A DNA stretch of 64,000 nucleotides from an uncultured Erysipelotrichaceae bacterium (GCA_945877255.1 CAMCRE010000001.1:124001-188000); one strand, 5' to 3'. Positions 16,670 to 26,785 are shown, numbered from the stretch's first letter. Notes: generated by a model from the letters alone, not told the origin. Made by a program: numbers and translations.

Positions 16670-19027
16670 ATGTTAGTAAGTAGAAAGTATATTGAACAAT
16701 ATTTTAATTTAGAAAATTACACTAATGATGCAATTGCAGAAGCATTAACCACATCTGGGTTTGAAGTAGAAGGCGTAATTGCTTATGATTTCAAAAACAA
16801 ATTAGTTGTTGGGGAAGTATTAACATGTGAAAAACATCCAGATAGTGATCATTTGCATATTTGTACTGTTGATGTAGCAATCGAACAACTACAAATTGTT
16901 TGTGGTGCAAAAAATGTAGCTGTTGGACAAAAAGTAATTGTTGCATTGGTAGGGTGTGAATTACCGCAGTTGAAAATCACAAAAAGTAAAGTTAGAGGGA
17001 TTGAAAGTAGTGGCATGTTATGTTCATTAGTAGAATTAGGTGTACCTGAAAGTACACTAACTGATGAACAAAAAAATGGTATTGAAATTTTAAAGTCTGA
17101 TGCAATTATAGGAGATATTGCGAATAAATATATTGGATTAGATGATGTTATTTTTGAATTAGGTGTGACACCTAATAGAAGTGATGTTGTAGCTTTAAAT
17201 AACTTGTTGAAAGAATTAGCAGCGATTTTCAACCAACAAATTAATATTGAAATCCCAACTGTTACCACAAATTTAATTGATACACCATTAAAAGTAGCAT
17301 GTTCAGAGAATCGTTATATTTCGGCACAAAAAATTGAAAATATTACAATCAAAGATAGTAGTGAACATATCCAATCATTACTAAAAACTTATAATATTAA
17401 ATCAATTAACAACATTGTGGATATTTCAAACTATGTTGCACTATTAACAGGACAACCAAACCATATATATGATGCTGAATTTGTGAAAGGTTCTTTAAGA
17501 ATAGTTGATGACTATGAAGGCGAATTTGTGGCATTAGATGGTAATACATACAATATTGTTAAAGGTGATCTGATGATATTTGATGATGAAAAACCGTTAG
17601 GAATTGCTGGTATTATGGGTGGAGAGTATAGTAAAGTAACAGAAAACACTAAAAATGTGATTATCGAAGTAGCTAATTTTGAAAGAATGAAAATTAGAAA
17701 CACATCACGTCGACTAAATATTACAAGTGAATCAAGTATTAAATATCAAAAAAATATTGATCCACAAGCTAGTGACTACGCTAGTCGTTATATTGTTGAT
17801 TTACTAATTAAAGAAGCAGATGCAAAAAATGTTTATAATAAAATTGAATCATCACAAAAACAAATTAATTTAACAACATTAAAATTAGACTATCAACGTT
17901 TAAATAACCATTTAGGAAGTCATTTCTCAAAAGAAGAAGTGTTTTCTGTTATGAAAAGATTAGATTTTGAAATTAAAAATGATGAAATAACGATTCCTTC
18001 ATATCGTAGTGATATTACAGTTGCAGAAGACTTATATGAAGAAGTAATTCGTTTGTTAGGATATGATCATTTACCGACAACATTACCGACTGTTTCAGCA
18101 AGTAATAAATCATTGCCATTAATTCAGAAAATGCAACGCAATATCTCACAATTTTTAAATAAAAATGGTATACAACAAGCTATGACATATACATTAATTA
18201 GCGATGAATTGAATAGTTTTGCGTTAAATGTAAAAGAAGATGCAATTTCACTTGCATCACCATTAAGTGATGATCGTAAAATAATTAGAAGAAGTATTTT
18301 ACCATCACTATTAGAAGTATTAGCGTACAATGAATCACGCAGTGTTGAAAATTGTTCATTGTATGAAATTAGTGATGTTACGGATAAAGAAAGTTCAGAA
18401 AATCGTTTATCAATTGTATTATCTGGCAATAAATACGCAAATAAATGGAACAATCATGTTGTAACGAATGATTTTTATGTCATGAAATCGTTAATTACGC
18501 AAATGTTGGTGCAGTTAGGTTATGATAAACAACGAATAGTGTATCAAGCAAACACAAATCAATCATTAATGCACCCTTATCAATGTGTTGATGTATATAT
18601 CGGACGTGATTTCATCGGAACGTTTGGAACGATACATCCTACTATCTCTAAAAAGTTCATTGTTTCTAAATGTGTATTAGCAGAATTAAACTTAACTAAA
18701 TTAGAATCATTAAAAGTAGGAAAAATAAAATATACACCAGTATCCCGTTACCAAAGTGTAAAACGAGATATTGCGATTTTAGTAGATAAAAGTGTAACAT
18801 ATGGTGCAATTAAATCTGTGATTGAAAAAACAGGAAAATCATTAATAAAATCGCTTGAAGTATTCGATATTTATGAAGGTGAAAATATTGGTAGCGATAA
18901 AAAGTCAATGGCGATTCGTATTACATTACAATCACAAACAGAAACGTTAGATAATCACACGATCCAATCATTAATGGAAAATATTACAACAACATTAACA
19001 ACACAATTAAACGCACAAATAAGATAG
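16670..19027 (+). CDS. pheT: Phenylalanyl-tRNA synthetase beta subunit
   Basis: Tetramer partner of PheS with editing and tRNA-binding roles. The 785-residue protein (usual about 800) shows the domains in order: N-terminal B1, an EMAPII-like OB fold (LVVGEVLTCEKHPDSDHL and CGAKNVAVGQKV, residues 40-150), B3/B4 editing domain (210-360, with NNIVDISNY), B5 (about 400-470), the catalytic-like core, and a C-terminal anticodon-binding domain (YTPVSRYQSVKRDIAILV, from about 695). ATG 16670 follows AGGAGAG. Confidence 0.96.
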   Translation: MLVSRKYIEQYFNLENYTNDAIAEALTTSGFEVEGVIAYDFKNKLVVGEVLTCEKHPDSDHLHICTVDVAIEQLQIVCGAKNVAVGQKVIVALVGCELPQLKITKSKVRGIESSGMLCSLVELGVPESTLTDEQKNGIEILKSDAIIGDIANKYIGLDDVIFELGVTPNRSDVVALNNLLKELAAIFNQQINIEIPTVTTNLIDTPLKVACSENRYISAQKIENITIKDSSEHIQSLLKTYNIKSINNIVDISNYVALLTGQPNHIYDAEFVKGSLRIVDDYEGEFVALDGNTYNIVKGDLMIFDDEKPLGIAGIMGGEYSKVTENTKNVIIEVANFERMKIRNTSRRLNITSESSIKYQKNIDPQASDYASRYIVDLLIKEADAKNVYNKIESSQKQINLTTLKLDYQRLNNHLGSHFSKEEVFSVMKRLDFEIKNDEITIPSYRSDITVAEDLYEEVIRLLGYDHLPTTLPTVSASNKSLPLIQKMQRNISQFLNKNGIQQAMTYTLISDELNSFALNVKEDAISLASPLSDDRKIIRRSILPSLLEVLAYNESRSVENCSLYEISDVTDKESSENRLSIVLSGNKYANKWNNHVVTNDFYVMKSLITQMLVQLGYDKQRIVYQANTNQSLMHPYQCVDVYIGRDFIGTFGTIHPTISKKFIVSKCVLAELNLTKLESLKVGKIKYTPVSRYQSVKRDIAILVDKSVTYGAIKSVIEKTGKSLIKSLEVFDIYEGENIGSDKKSMAIRITLQSQTETLDNHTIQSLMENITTTLTTQLNAQIR

Positions 19028-19036
19028 GAGATAAAT

Positions 19037-19756
19037 ATGGGAAGAGCATTTGAAGTTAGAAAAGCCTCAATGGCAAAAACAGCAGCAGCTAAGGCAAAAG
19101 TTTATTCTAGATTTGGAAAAGAAATTTATGTTGCTGCTAAATCAGGAACACCTGATCCTGAAATGAATGTGGCATTAAAAAGAATTATTGATAAAGCAAG
19201 AGCAAATCAAGTACCAGCAGATGTCATTAAAAGAGCAATTGAAAAAGCTAAGGGCTCAGCTGATGAATCATACACAAGTATTATGTATGAAGGTTTTGGA
19301 AATAGCGATGCAACAATTTTAGTTGAATGTTTAACTGATAACACTAATCGCTCATTAGCAGATGTAAGAGCGTGTTTTAATAAAGCACACGCTAAATTAG
19401 GCGTTGCTGGTGCGGTATCACATTCTTATACAGCAATCGGTATGTTGGTATTCCAATACGAACAAGATGAAGATAGTATGCTAGAAATATTATTAGAAAA
19501 CGATGTTGATGTTTATGAAATTGAAAAAGAAGAACATTTAATTTCAATTAACGTTGCACCAACTGATTTACATAAAGCAAAACATGTGATTGAAGACGCA
19601 TTAGGCGAAATAACGTTTGAAGTGTTAGAAAATGATTTAATTCCAAATGAATATGTCACACTAACGGGTGATGATTTAATGTTATTTGAGCGATTATTAA
19701 ATTTACTTGATGATGTAGATGATGTACAAAAAGTATATCATAACGTGAAACTATAA
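19037..19756 (+). CDS. yebC: YebC/PmpR family protein
   Basis: The family was long called transcriptional regulators; more recent work links it to translation of difficult, proline-rich stretches. The 239-residue product is full length and has the conserved start MGRAFEVRKASMAKTAAAKA, with RFGKEIYVAAKSGTPDPEMN, the central YEGFGNSDATILVECLTDN and a C-terminal acidic part. The MGRAFE start is the type seen in the Bacillus YeeI subgroup. ATG 19037 follows AGGAG and the TAA overlaps the ATG of tex by one base. Confidence 0.92.
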   Translation: MGRAFEVRKASMAKTAAAKAKVYSRFGKEIYVAAKSGTPDPEMNVALKRIIDKARANQVPADVIKRAIEKAKGSADESYTSIMYEGFGNSDATILVECLTDNTNRSLADVRACFNKAHAKLGVAGAVSHSYTAIGMLVFQYEQDEDSMLEILLENDVDVYEIEKEEHLISINVAPTDLHKAKHVIEDALGEITFEVLENDLIPNEYVTLTGDDLMLFERLLNLLDDVDDVQKVYHNVKL

Positions 19757-21891
19757 TGAATATTATTGAAAATATTGCGATTCAATTAAATATCAAAGCA
19801 TCACAAATTACAAACACCTTAAATTTACTTTCAGAAGGTAATACAGTACCATTTATTGCACGATATCGAAAAGAAGTAACAGGTGGTTTAGATGAAGAAA
19901 TTATACGTATTATTGATGAAACATATCAATATCAAACAAACTTAACAAAAAGAAAAGAAGATGTTAAACGTTTGATAGCAGTTCAAGATAAATTAACAGA
20001 TGAATTAAGTGAAGCAATTGATCGCTGTGAAAAATTAATTGAAGTAGAAGACTTATATCGCCCCTACCAACAAAAACGTAAAACTAGAGCGAGTAAAGCA
20101 ATTAATGCTGGATTAAAACCTTTAGCAGAAACAATTTTAAATACTGAAATCGTTAATGATAATGAAATTGAATTATATATTTGTGATGAATATAATACAC
20201 TAGAAAGTGTCATACAAGGTGTGAAAGATATTATTGCAGAGATTGTATCTGATGATGCAAATATTAGAACGCGAGTTAGAAAAGAAATGTTGGAGTTTGG
20301 TAGTATTGAAACTAAAATTAAAAAAGATGCGGATGATCCACAAAAAATATATGAACTATATTATGATAAACAAGAAAAAGTGAAATCAATCGTACCACAT
20401 CGTATTATGGCGATTAATCGTGGTGAAAATGAAAAAATATTAAACGTGAAAATATTGTTTAATAATGAAATTATTGAAAATATTGCGTTTAATAAAGTAA
20501 TAAAATATCGTCATTCTAATAAAATACATGATATTAAAGAAGCGATTTTAGATGGCTTAACACGTTTAGTTTATCCAAGTGTAGAGCGTGAAGTAAGAAA
20601 TGAATTAACGGAAGTTGCACATGAAAAATCAATTGATATTTTTTCACTAAATTTAGAAAAACTATTATTGCAACCACCTTTAAACAATAAAGTGATATTA
20701 GGGGTTGATCCAGCGTATCGAACTGGATGTAAATTAGCTGTCATTGATGAAGTTAGTAAATTAATTGATATTGCAGTTATTTATCCACATCCACCAATTA
20801 ATAAAGTAAATGATGCTAAAAAAATAATCGTTGAAATATTGAAAAAATATCCAATCGAAATTATCGCGATTGGAAATGGTACTGCATCACGAGAAACTGA
20901 AAAATTTATTGCTGATGTCATTAATGAAAATAACTTAACAGTTAAATATACAATCGTTTCTGAAGCAGGAGCTTCGGTTTACTCTGCTAGTACGCTAGCA
21001 AAAGAAGAATTTCCTGATTTATCAGTAGAACAAAGATCGGCTATTAGTATAGCAAGAAGAGTAATTGATCCATTATCAGAGTTAATTAAAATTGATCCAA
21101 AATCTATTGGTGTTGGTCAATATCAGCATGATTTACCAGAAAAACGTTTAACACAGAGATTAGATTTTACTGTTGAAAAAGCAGTAAATAAAGTAGGTGT
21201 GAATATTAATCATGCATCAGCTAAACTACTACAAAAAGTTTCAGGACTTTCTGTAGCAGCAGCTAACAGTATTGTGAAATATCGTGAAGAAAATGGAAAA
21301 ATTCAAAATAGAAATGAAATTAAAAAAATACCAAAAATAGGTGATAAAACGTATACACAAGCAATTGGTTTTTTAAGAGTACTTGATTCAAGTAATTGTT
21401 TAGACGCAACAAGTATCCACCCAGAAAGTTATGTACTCGCAAATCAAATATTATCACATTTTAATATTAAAGATATTTTTAATAAAGATGAAACAGAAAT
21501 TTTAAAAAACGCAAATATTAATGAATTAGCTGAAAAATTTAATAGTGATATGTACACAATTCAAGATATCATTAACGCAATTAGAAATGGATTAAGAGAT
21601 TATCGTGAGCAATTTGATGCACCAATATTAAAGTCATCTATTTTAACGATACATGATTTAAAATTGAATGATATTTTACAAGGTGTAGTAAGAAACGTTG
21701 TTGATTTTGGTAGCTTTGTGGATATTGGTTTAAAAAATGATGCATTAATTCATATTTCTAAGTTTAATAAACGTATCAAACACCCAAGTGAAATTGTTGC
21801 TGTGGGGGATATTATAGAAGTTAAAATTATTGATATTGATTTAGAAAAAAATAAAGTATCACTTAAATTTATTAAAAAAACTAAAAATTAA
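19756..21891 (+). CDS. tex: Tex-like S1 RNA-binding protein
   Basis: Tex proteins are nucleic-acid-binding factors related to eukaryotic Spt6. The 711-residue product has the whole set: N-terminal helical region with the PFIARYRKE motif (about 30-40), a YqgF-like RNase H fold (GVDPAYRTGCKLAVID, near 316), helix-hairpin-helix repeats (VNINHASAKLLQKVSGL to KIPKIGDKTYTQAIGFL, 475-540) and a C-terminal S1 domain (GVVRNVVDFGSFVDIGLKND, about 640-705). The start overlaps the yebC stop (TAATG), so translation is probably coupled. Confidence 0.95.
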   Translation: MNIIENIAIQLNIKASQITNTLNLLSEGNTVPFIARYRKEVTGGLDEEIIRIIDETYQYQTNLTKRKEDVKRLIAVQDKLTDELSEAIDRCEKLIEVEDLYRPYQQKRKTRASKAINAGLKPLAETILNTEIVNDNEIELYICDEYNTLESVIQGVKDIIAEIVSDDANIRTRVRKEMLEFGSIETKIKKDADDPQKIYELYYDKQEKVKSIVPHRIMAINRGENEKILNVKILFNNEIIENIAFNKVIKYRHSNKIHDIKEAILDGLTRLVYPSVEREVRNELTEVAHEKSIDIFSLNLEKLLLQPPLNNKVILGVDPAYRTGCKLAVIDEVSKLIDIAVIYPHPPINKVNDAKKIIVEILKKYPIEIIAIGNGTASRETEKFIADVINENNLTVKYTIVSEAGASVYSASTLAKEEFPDLSVEQRSAISIARRVIDPLSELIKIDPKSIGVGQYQHDLPEKRLTQRLDFTVEKAVNKVGVNINHASAKLLQKVSGLSVAAANSIVKYREENGKIQNRNEIKKIPKIGDKTYTQAIGFLRVLDSSNCLDATSIHPESYVLANQILSHFNIKDIFNKDETEILKNANINELAEKFNSDMYTIQDIINAIRNGLRDYREQFDAPILKSSILTIHDLKLNDILQGVVRNVVDFGSFVDIGLKNDALIHISKFNKRIKHPSEIVAVGDIIEVKIIDIDLEKNKVSLKFIKKTKN

Positions 21892-21893
21892 AA

Positions 21894-21924
21894 AAAATAA
21901 AGCTGAATAGGGCTTTATTTTTTT
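21894..21924. terminator. Bidirectional terminator between tex and the ECF gene
   Basis: AAAATAAAGC (21894-21903) and GCTTTATTTT (21912-21921) form a perfect stem with A and T runs on the two sides, suited to ending tex on + and the B6 operon on -. Confidence 0.85.
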
Positions 21925-21925
21925 A

Positions 21926-22465
21926 TCATTGTTTAAAATGTGTTGTTATTTTGTTTAAAACAGGTTTGAGGTTAAAGTATATAATTGGTGTAACCACGAA
22001 AGTAAAAATTCCGGTAATAATTGAATTAGGCATTTTTGTAATTGTTAATGGTAACGCAGTTGCAACGCCACTGATTATCATGTTTGTAATTAATCTTCTA
22101 GTAAAAATCACAATTATTTTTACAATTGCAGCTGTAAAAGAAATCGTTATAATCGATACGAGATGATCTTTTTCATTGAAAAGTTTGTATAAAAAATGAA
22201 TAACAATTAAAACGATTAATGATTCTAAAATCGTAAAATGTAGTGAAGTAAAATAGCCATTTAAAATATCAAATAAACTAAAACCGACAACTGTAGCAAG
22301 TAAAGAATATTTAAATCGTAACGTTAAAAATGTTACTACAACTAATGCATTCCCTAAATGTACCATTGTTTTGGGTGCGATTTCAAATTTTAAAAACGTT
22401 GTTGCTAAGTAAATGAGTGTTGCAAAAAGTGCAGTATAAATTAATTTAATTGTGTTTGTTTTCAT
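21926..22465 (-). CDS. ECF transporter substrate-binding (S) component, probably for vitamin B6
   Basis: A 179-residue membrane protein with about six hydrophobic segments and almost no soluble part, the usual size of an ECF S component. The stretch MVHLGNALVVV followed by FDILNGYFTSLHF has the Gly/Asn/Asp pattern seen in PF07155-type S components. It has no ATPase of its own and would rely on a shared EcfAAT module encoded elsewhere. It overlaps the upstream pyridoxal/pyridoxamine kinase gene by 20 nt, so the likely substrate is pyridoxine or a related B6 vitamer; a hydroxymethylpyrimidine role is the main alternative. Confidence 0.75.
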   Translation of the reverse strand: MKTNTIKLIYTALFATLIYLATTFLKFEIAPKTMVHLGNALVVVTFLTLRFKYSLLATVVGFSLFDILNGYFTSLHFTILESLIVLIVIHFLYKLFNEKDHLVSIITISFTAAIVKIIVIFTRRLITNMIISGVATALPLTITKMPNSIITGIFTFVVTPIIYFNLKPVLNKITTHFKQ

Positions 22466-23276
22466 GTTGCTCCTTTATAAAATTGTAAAGTTGTTGTAAT
22501 TGATGACTAACAACAATACCTTCTTTTTTATTGTGTTGATATTTAACTGTGTCTTGAATGCAATTTACAATGAATTGCATTGCAAATACAATCATTTTTT
22601 CAACTGAGATATCGTTATGAATAGCTACTGTAATTAATGTAGAAAAAATATCACCAGTACCAAAAAAGTTATCACTTATACGTTCAATACTAAATTTTTG
22701 TGTTAAATTTCCGTTATAATAATAAACATAAATTGTATTTTGAATAATTACACCAGTTATAATAAAATGGTTGTATGTTGTTTGTAATTTTAAAATCACT
22801 TTTTCCACAAAGTCATTTGTAACAATAGTAGGATAATCAATATTACACAGTAAACAAGCTTCTGTTAAATTAGGAATAATTAAATCAGCATGTTGACATA
22901 ATTTTTGTAATGCAATAATGTAATTGTTATCCATACCACTATAAAGCTTACTGTTATCACCCATGATAGGATCGACAATTAATGTTTTTTTGGTATCTAA
23001 TAAATCAATAAACTTAATAATTTGTTGGTGGTTATAAAAATAACCTGTTAAAACGGTTTGATGTGTATTATTGAGTATTTTAAAATGATTTAAAATATTC
23101 ATCATTTCATTTGTTAAATCAACTTTGTGATAATGTGGATATGCTGTATGTGATGAAAGTAATACAGTAGGTAAAATATCGAATGGATTACCAGTTGTCG
23201 CAACTAGTGGTATGGATACATTTAATGCAACTTTTCCAAGGCATGTAATATCATTAACTAATAAAATTTTATTCAT
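22446..23276 (-). CDS. pdxK: Pyridoxal/pyridoxamine kinase (PdxK/PdxY type)
   Basis: Phosphorylates B6 vitamers to the 5'-phosphates. The 276-residue protein starts with the ribokinase-fold pattern ILLVNDITCLGKVALNVSIP, then PTVLLSSHTAYPHY, the DPIMGDNSKLYSG block near residue 110, PNLTEACLL, and the catalytic anion hole GTGDIF near residue 208. Start 23276 is preferred because AAGGAGC precedes it; an in-frame ATG at 23291 lies upstream of that site. Together with the ECF S gene it forms a two-gene B6 salvage operon reading against its neighbours. Confidence 0.85.
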   Translation of the reverse strand: MNKILLVNDITCLGKVALNVSIPLVATTGNPFDILPTVLLSSHTAYPHYHKVDLTNEMMNILNHFKILNNTHQTVLTGYFYNHQQIIKFIDLLDTKKTLIVDPIMGDNSKLYSGMDNNYIIALQKLCQHADLIIPNLTEACLLCNIDYPTIVTNDFVEKVILKLQTTYNHFIITGVIIQNTIYVYYYNGNLTQKFSIERISDNFFGTGDIFSTLITVAIHNDISVEKMIVFAMQFIVNCIQDTVKYQHNKKEGIVVSHQLQQLYNFIKEQHENKHN

Positions 23277-23300
23277 AGTTGCTCCTTTCATACAAGCATA

Positions 23301-23328
23301 ATTATAACATATTACATACTACAGACAA
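23301..23328 (-). promoter_or_regulatory. Promoter of the B6 operon
   Basis: On the minus strand: TTGTCT (23328-23323), 16-nt spacer, TATAAT (23306-23301) with TGT before it (extended -10). It is divergent from the alaS promoter within the 219-bp gap 23277-23495. Confidence 0.6.
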
Positions 23329-23443
23329 ATTATAATACATATATTTTATTGCAAGGAATTACTAAATTATAGTTATTTATATGCTGATAATTGCATTAAT
23401 TATTGTTTTTAGCATAAAAGACTAAAATACTTATTGTTCCACA

Positions 23444-23472
23444 TTTACAAAAATTAAAAAAAATGGTATAAT
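23444..23472 (+). promoter_or_regulatory. Promoter of the alaS operon
   Basis: TTTACA (23444-23449), 17 nt, TATAAT (23467-23472) as part of TGGTATAAT. No T-box elements are visible between here and alaS, unlike thrS and pheS. Confidence 0.8.
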
Positions 23473-23495
23473 ATTTTAAGTATAGTGGAGGTTTT

Positions 23496-26102
23496 ATGAA
23501 GAAATTAACAGGGAATCAAGTAAGAAAATTATTTTTAGATTATTTTGCACAACAACAACATATGATTGAACCAAGTGCATCATTAGTTCCGTATAACGAT
23601 AACACATTACTTTGGATTAATTCTGGTGTTGCAGCATTAAAAAAATATTTTGACGGTACAATTAAACCTAAAAATAATCGTATTTCTAATGCACAAAAAT
23701 CAATTCGAACGAACGATATTGAAAATGTAGGATATACAGCAAGACATCACACTTTTTTCGAAATGTTGGGGAATTTTAGTATTGGTGATTATTTCAAAAA
23801 AGAAGCCATTCATTACGCATGGGAATTTTTAACATCATCAAACTATATCGGTTTTGATAAAGAAAAGTTGTATGTAACGGTGCATATTGATGATGAAGTT
23901 GCATATGATATTTGGGTAAATGATATTGGTGTTAACCCTAATAAAATTTTAAAAACTGAACATAATTTTTGGCAAATAGGAGAAGGACCTTCTGGTCCTA
24001 ATAGTGAAATTTTTTACGATCGTGGTGAAAAATATGATCCTGAAAAATTAGGTGAAAAATTATTTTTCGATGAACTAGATAATGATCGTTATATTGAAGT
24101 ATGGAATATCGTTTTCTCGATGTATGATGCAAAAGAAGGTGTTGCAAGAAAAGACTTTAAAGAACTTCCACAAAAAAATATTGATACAGGAATGGGATTA
24201 GAACGTTTAACATGTATTGTGCAAGAAGTGGACACAAACTTTGATACGGATTTATTTATGCCAATTATTAGAAAATGTGAAACATTTACAACTAAAAAAT
24301 ACGAAAATGAAAATTTAATGGCATATCGTGTTATTGCTGATCATATAAGAACATTGACGTTTGCATTAGCAGATGGAGCAATGTTTTCTAATGAAGGAAG
24401 AGGTTATGTATTAAGACGTATTCTAAGAAGAGCAGTAAGATTTGCGAAAAAACTAGGAATTGAAAAAGCATTTTTATTTGAATTAGTTTCACAAGTCAAT
24501 GAAATAATGGGAGAATTTTATCCATATATTTTAGAAAAAACACCACACATTCAAAAACTAATTAAGCAAGAAGAAGAAAAATTTCATTTAACATTACATG
24601 ACGGTGAAAAATTATTAAATGAAATGATCGCGAATGCAAAAGCAATATCTGGAAAAGATGCGTTCAAATTATATGACACGTATGGTTTCCCATTTGAATT
24701 AACTTTGGAAATTGCAAATGAGCATCAAATTACTGTCGATAAAGCAGAATTTGATGAAGAAATGGAGCGTCAAAAACAACGTGCTAGAAATTCTCGACAA
24801 GAAAATGCTTCTTTTGGTTCTCAGTCTAAAGATTTAATGGCATTTACAAAAGAGTCAAATTTTGTGGGATATGAAACATTACAAAGTCATGCTGAAGTTA
24901 TCGCGATTGTATTGAATGGTGATTTAGTAGAAAGTGCTTCTGATATAGTTGGATTAATATTTAATGAAACACCATTTTATGCAACTAGTGGTGGACAAGA
25001 ATTTGATAAAGGTTCATTATTAATTGATGGTATAAGTTACCCTATTCAAGAAGTAGTGAAAGCACCTAACAAGCAACATATTCATTATGTTGAATTACCA
25101 AAAGTTCAAATTGGTGATAAAGTGTTATTACAAGTTGATAAATCTAAACGAGATGCTACATCAAGACATCATTCAGCTACACATCTTTTACAATTAGCAC
25201 TTAAAACGTTTATTTCAAAAAATATTGCACAAGCAGGATCGTTTTATAATGAAGAATATTTAAGATTTGACTTCACACATTTTGAAAAAATAAATGATGA
25301 AAACTTGCTAGCGATCGAAAACTTTATAAATGATGCGATTAAACAAGATTATACTACTGAAATTGAATATATGGCACTAGAAGATGCTAAAAAAACAGGT
25401 GCAAATGCGTTGTTTGATGAAAAATATGGTGATATCGTACGTGTTGTAACGATTGGTGATTCAAAAGAATTATGTGGTGGAACACATGTGAAATCTTCCG
25501 GTGCTATCCAACAGTTCAAATTACTTTCAGAAGAAAGCGTTGGATCTGGAGTAAGAAGAATTACTGCGATAACAGGTGATAAAGTTGTCCAATTATATAA
25601 AGAAAACACAAATAAATTATCTGAAATTCAAGCAATGGTACAGGCCCAAAATATTGATCAAATTACGATTAAAATAAAAAACTTACAAGATGAATTGCAA
25701 CAACTAAAAAAATTAAACGAACAATTAAATAGCAAGCTCGCTAATAATTTAGTAAATGATTTAATTACTAATGCAACTAGAAAAAATGATGTTGTTTATA
25801 TCGTTGAGGCACTTGAAGATGTTAATGTCGACCAAATGAAAAATATGGTTGATGCAATTAAATCAAAAGTCGAACATTATTTCGTATTCTTTGTTTCTAG
25901 ATTAGCGGATAAATTAATGTTTGTGGCGGCATGTAGTGATCATGTTGCTAAAGTGCATTCTGCTGGAAACATTGTAAAAGAAGTTGCACAGTTATGCGGT
26001 GGAAATGGCGGAGGGAAACCAACACTTGCTACTGCTGGTGGTAAAGATATATCAAAAGTAAATGAAGTAATTACAATCGTTAAAAATAAAATAGGAGAAT
26101 AA
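23496..26102 (+). CDS. alaS: Alanyl-tRNA synthetase
   Basis: Charges tRNA-Ala. The 868-residue protein (usual about 875) has the class II catalytic part with ARHHTFFEMLGNFSIGDYFK, the RRAVRFA tRNA-recognition helix region, the editing domain with RHHSATH (near 563) and CGGTH (near 662) metal ligands, and a C-terminal coiled coil plus DHH-associated domain ending CGGNGGGKPTLATAGGKD. GTGGAGG precedes ATG 23496. It heads a seven-gene operon to greA with gaps under 10 nt or overlaps, the same order as in Bacillus (alaS-yrzL-yrrK-yrzB-...-yrrL-...-udk-greA). Confidence 0.97.
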   Translation: MKKLTGNQVRKLFLDYFAQQQHMIEPSASLVPYNDNTLLWINSGVAALKKYFDGTIKPKNNRISNAQKSIRTNDIENVGYTARHHTFFEMLGNFSIGDYFKKEAIHYAWEFLTSSNYIGFDKEKLYVTVHIDDEVAYDIWVNDIGVNPNKILKTEHNFWQIGEGPSGPNSEIFYDRGEKYDPEKLGEKLFFDELDNDRYIEVWNIVFSMYDAKEGVARKDFKELPQKNIDTGMGLERLTCIVQEVDTNFDTDLFMPIIRKCETFTTKKYENENLMAYRVIADHIRTLTFALADGAMFSNEGRGYVLRRILRRAVRFAKKLGIEKAFLFELVSQVNEIMGEFYPYILEKTPHIQKLIKQEEEKFHLTLHDGEKLLNEMIANAKAISGKDAFKLYDTYGFPFELTLEIANEHQITVDKAEFDEEMERQKQRARNSRQENASFGSQSKDLMAFTKESNFVGYETLQSHAEVIAIVLNGDLVESASDIVGLIFNETPFYATSGGQEFDKGSLLIDGISYPIQEVVKAPNKQHIHYVELPKVQIGDKVLLQVDKSKRDATSRHHSATHLLQLALKTFISKNIAQAGSFYNEEYLRFDFTHFEKINDENLLAIENFINDAIKQDYTTEIEYMALEDAKKTGANALFDEKYGDIVRVVTIGDSKELCGGTHVKSSGAIQQFKLLSEESVGSGVRRITAITGDKVVQLYKENTNKLSEIQAMVQAQNIDQITIKIKNLQDELQQLKKLNEQLNSKLANNLVNDLITNATRKNDVVYIVEALEDVNVDQMKNMVDAIKSKVEHYFVFFVSRLADKLMFVAACSDHVAKVHSAGNIVKEVAQLCGGNGGGKPTLATAGGKDISKVNEVITIVKNKIGE

Positions 26103-26103
26103 T

Positions 26104-26364
26104 ATGAAAGTGAATGAAAGTACAATAGCGTTTAATACAGAAGAAGTAAAACAAGAAAACATCGCTAGAATTATGCGTTTATGTGAAAATGCACTTAATG
26201 AAAGAGGATATAACGTTATTAATCAAATTGCTGGTTATTTAATTTCAAACGATCCTGCATATATTTCTAGTTACCAAAATGCACGCTCAATTATGCAAAG
26301 TGTAGAGCGTTATGAAATTATTGAAGAATTAGTTCGTTTCTATTTAGCGAACAATCAAAAATGA
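26104..26364 (+). CDS. ireB: IreB family regulatory phosphoprotein
   Basis: Small conserved Bacillota protein (YrzL/DUF965); in Enterococcus IreB is phosphorylated by the PASTA kinase IreK and affects cephalosporin tolerance. The 86-residue product has the family core NALNERGYNVINQIAGYLIS and DPAYISSYQNAR. Threonines near the N-terminus (Thr7, Thr12) are candidate phosphosites. One nucleotide separates the alaS stop from the ATG. Confidence 0.9.
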   Translation: MKVNESTIAFNTEEVKQENIARIMRLCENALNERGYNVINQIAGYLISNDPAYISSYQNARSIMQSVERYEIIEELVRFYLANNQK

Positions 26365-26777
26365 TGAAAATTATTGGATTAGATTTAGGTAGTGCAACAC
26401 TAGGTGTAAGTATATCGGATGCATTAGGCTTAATCGCAACAAATTTAACTACGATTAGATTTAAACCTAATGATTACGATGACGCATTGCAACAACTTTT
26501 ACAGTTAAATAGCACGTATAATGTTAAAAAAATGGTGCTTGGCTTGCCTAAACACATGAATGGCGATATAGGTATTCGTGGTGAAATTTCACTAAATTTT
26601 AAAAAGAAACTAGAACAACATCACATTGAAGTCATACTTTGGGATGAACGCTTATCAACAGTAAGTGCCCATAAATTATTGTCGAGTTTAGATGTAAAAG
26701 CTAAAAAACGTAAAAATATTATTGATCAATTTGCAGCAAGTAATATTTTACAAGGATACTTAGATAGTATTAGATAG
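26361..26777 (+). CDS. ruvX: RuvX/YqgF family nuclease (16S rRNA processing / Holliday junction resolvase-like)
   Basis: YqgF-family RNase H-fold nuclease; E. coli YqgF matures 16S rRNA 5' ends, and a Holliday junction role has also been proposed. The 138-residue product has the catalytic positions: LDLGSATLGVS (Asp near residue 8), LGLPKHMNGDIGIRGE, DERLSTVSA (Glu near 96) and DQFAASNILQGYL (Asp near 125). ATG 26361 overlaps the ireB stop as ATGA; ATG 26364 would also serve and fits the family start Met-Lys-Ile-Ile-Gly. Confidence 0.92.
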   Translation: MMKIIGLDLGSATLGVSISDALGLIATNLTTIRFKPNDYDDALQQLLQLNSTYNVKKMVLGLPKHMNGDIGIRGEISLNFKKKLEQHHIEVILWDERLSTVSAHKLLSSLDVKAKKRKNIIDQFAASNILQGYLDSIR

Positions 26778-26785
26778 GAGGAAAT

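Noticed and set aside
23277-23495. T-box or riboswitch before alaS or the B6 operon
   Set aside because: No T-box core, specifier stem or terminator pair was found; only divergent promoters are visible.
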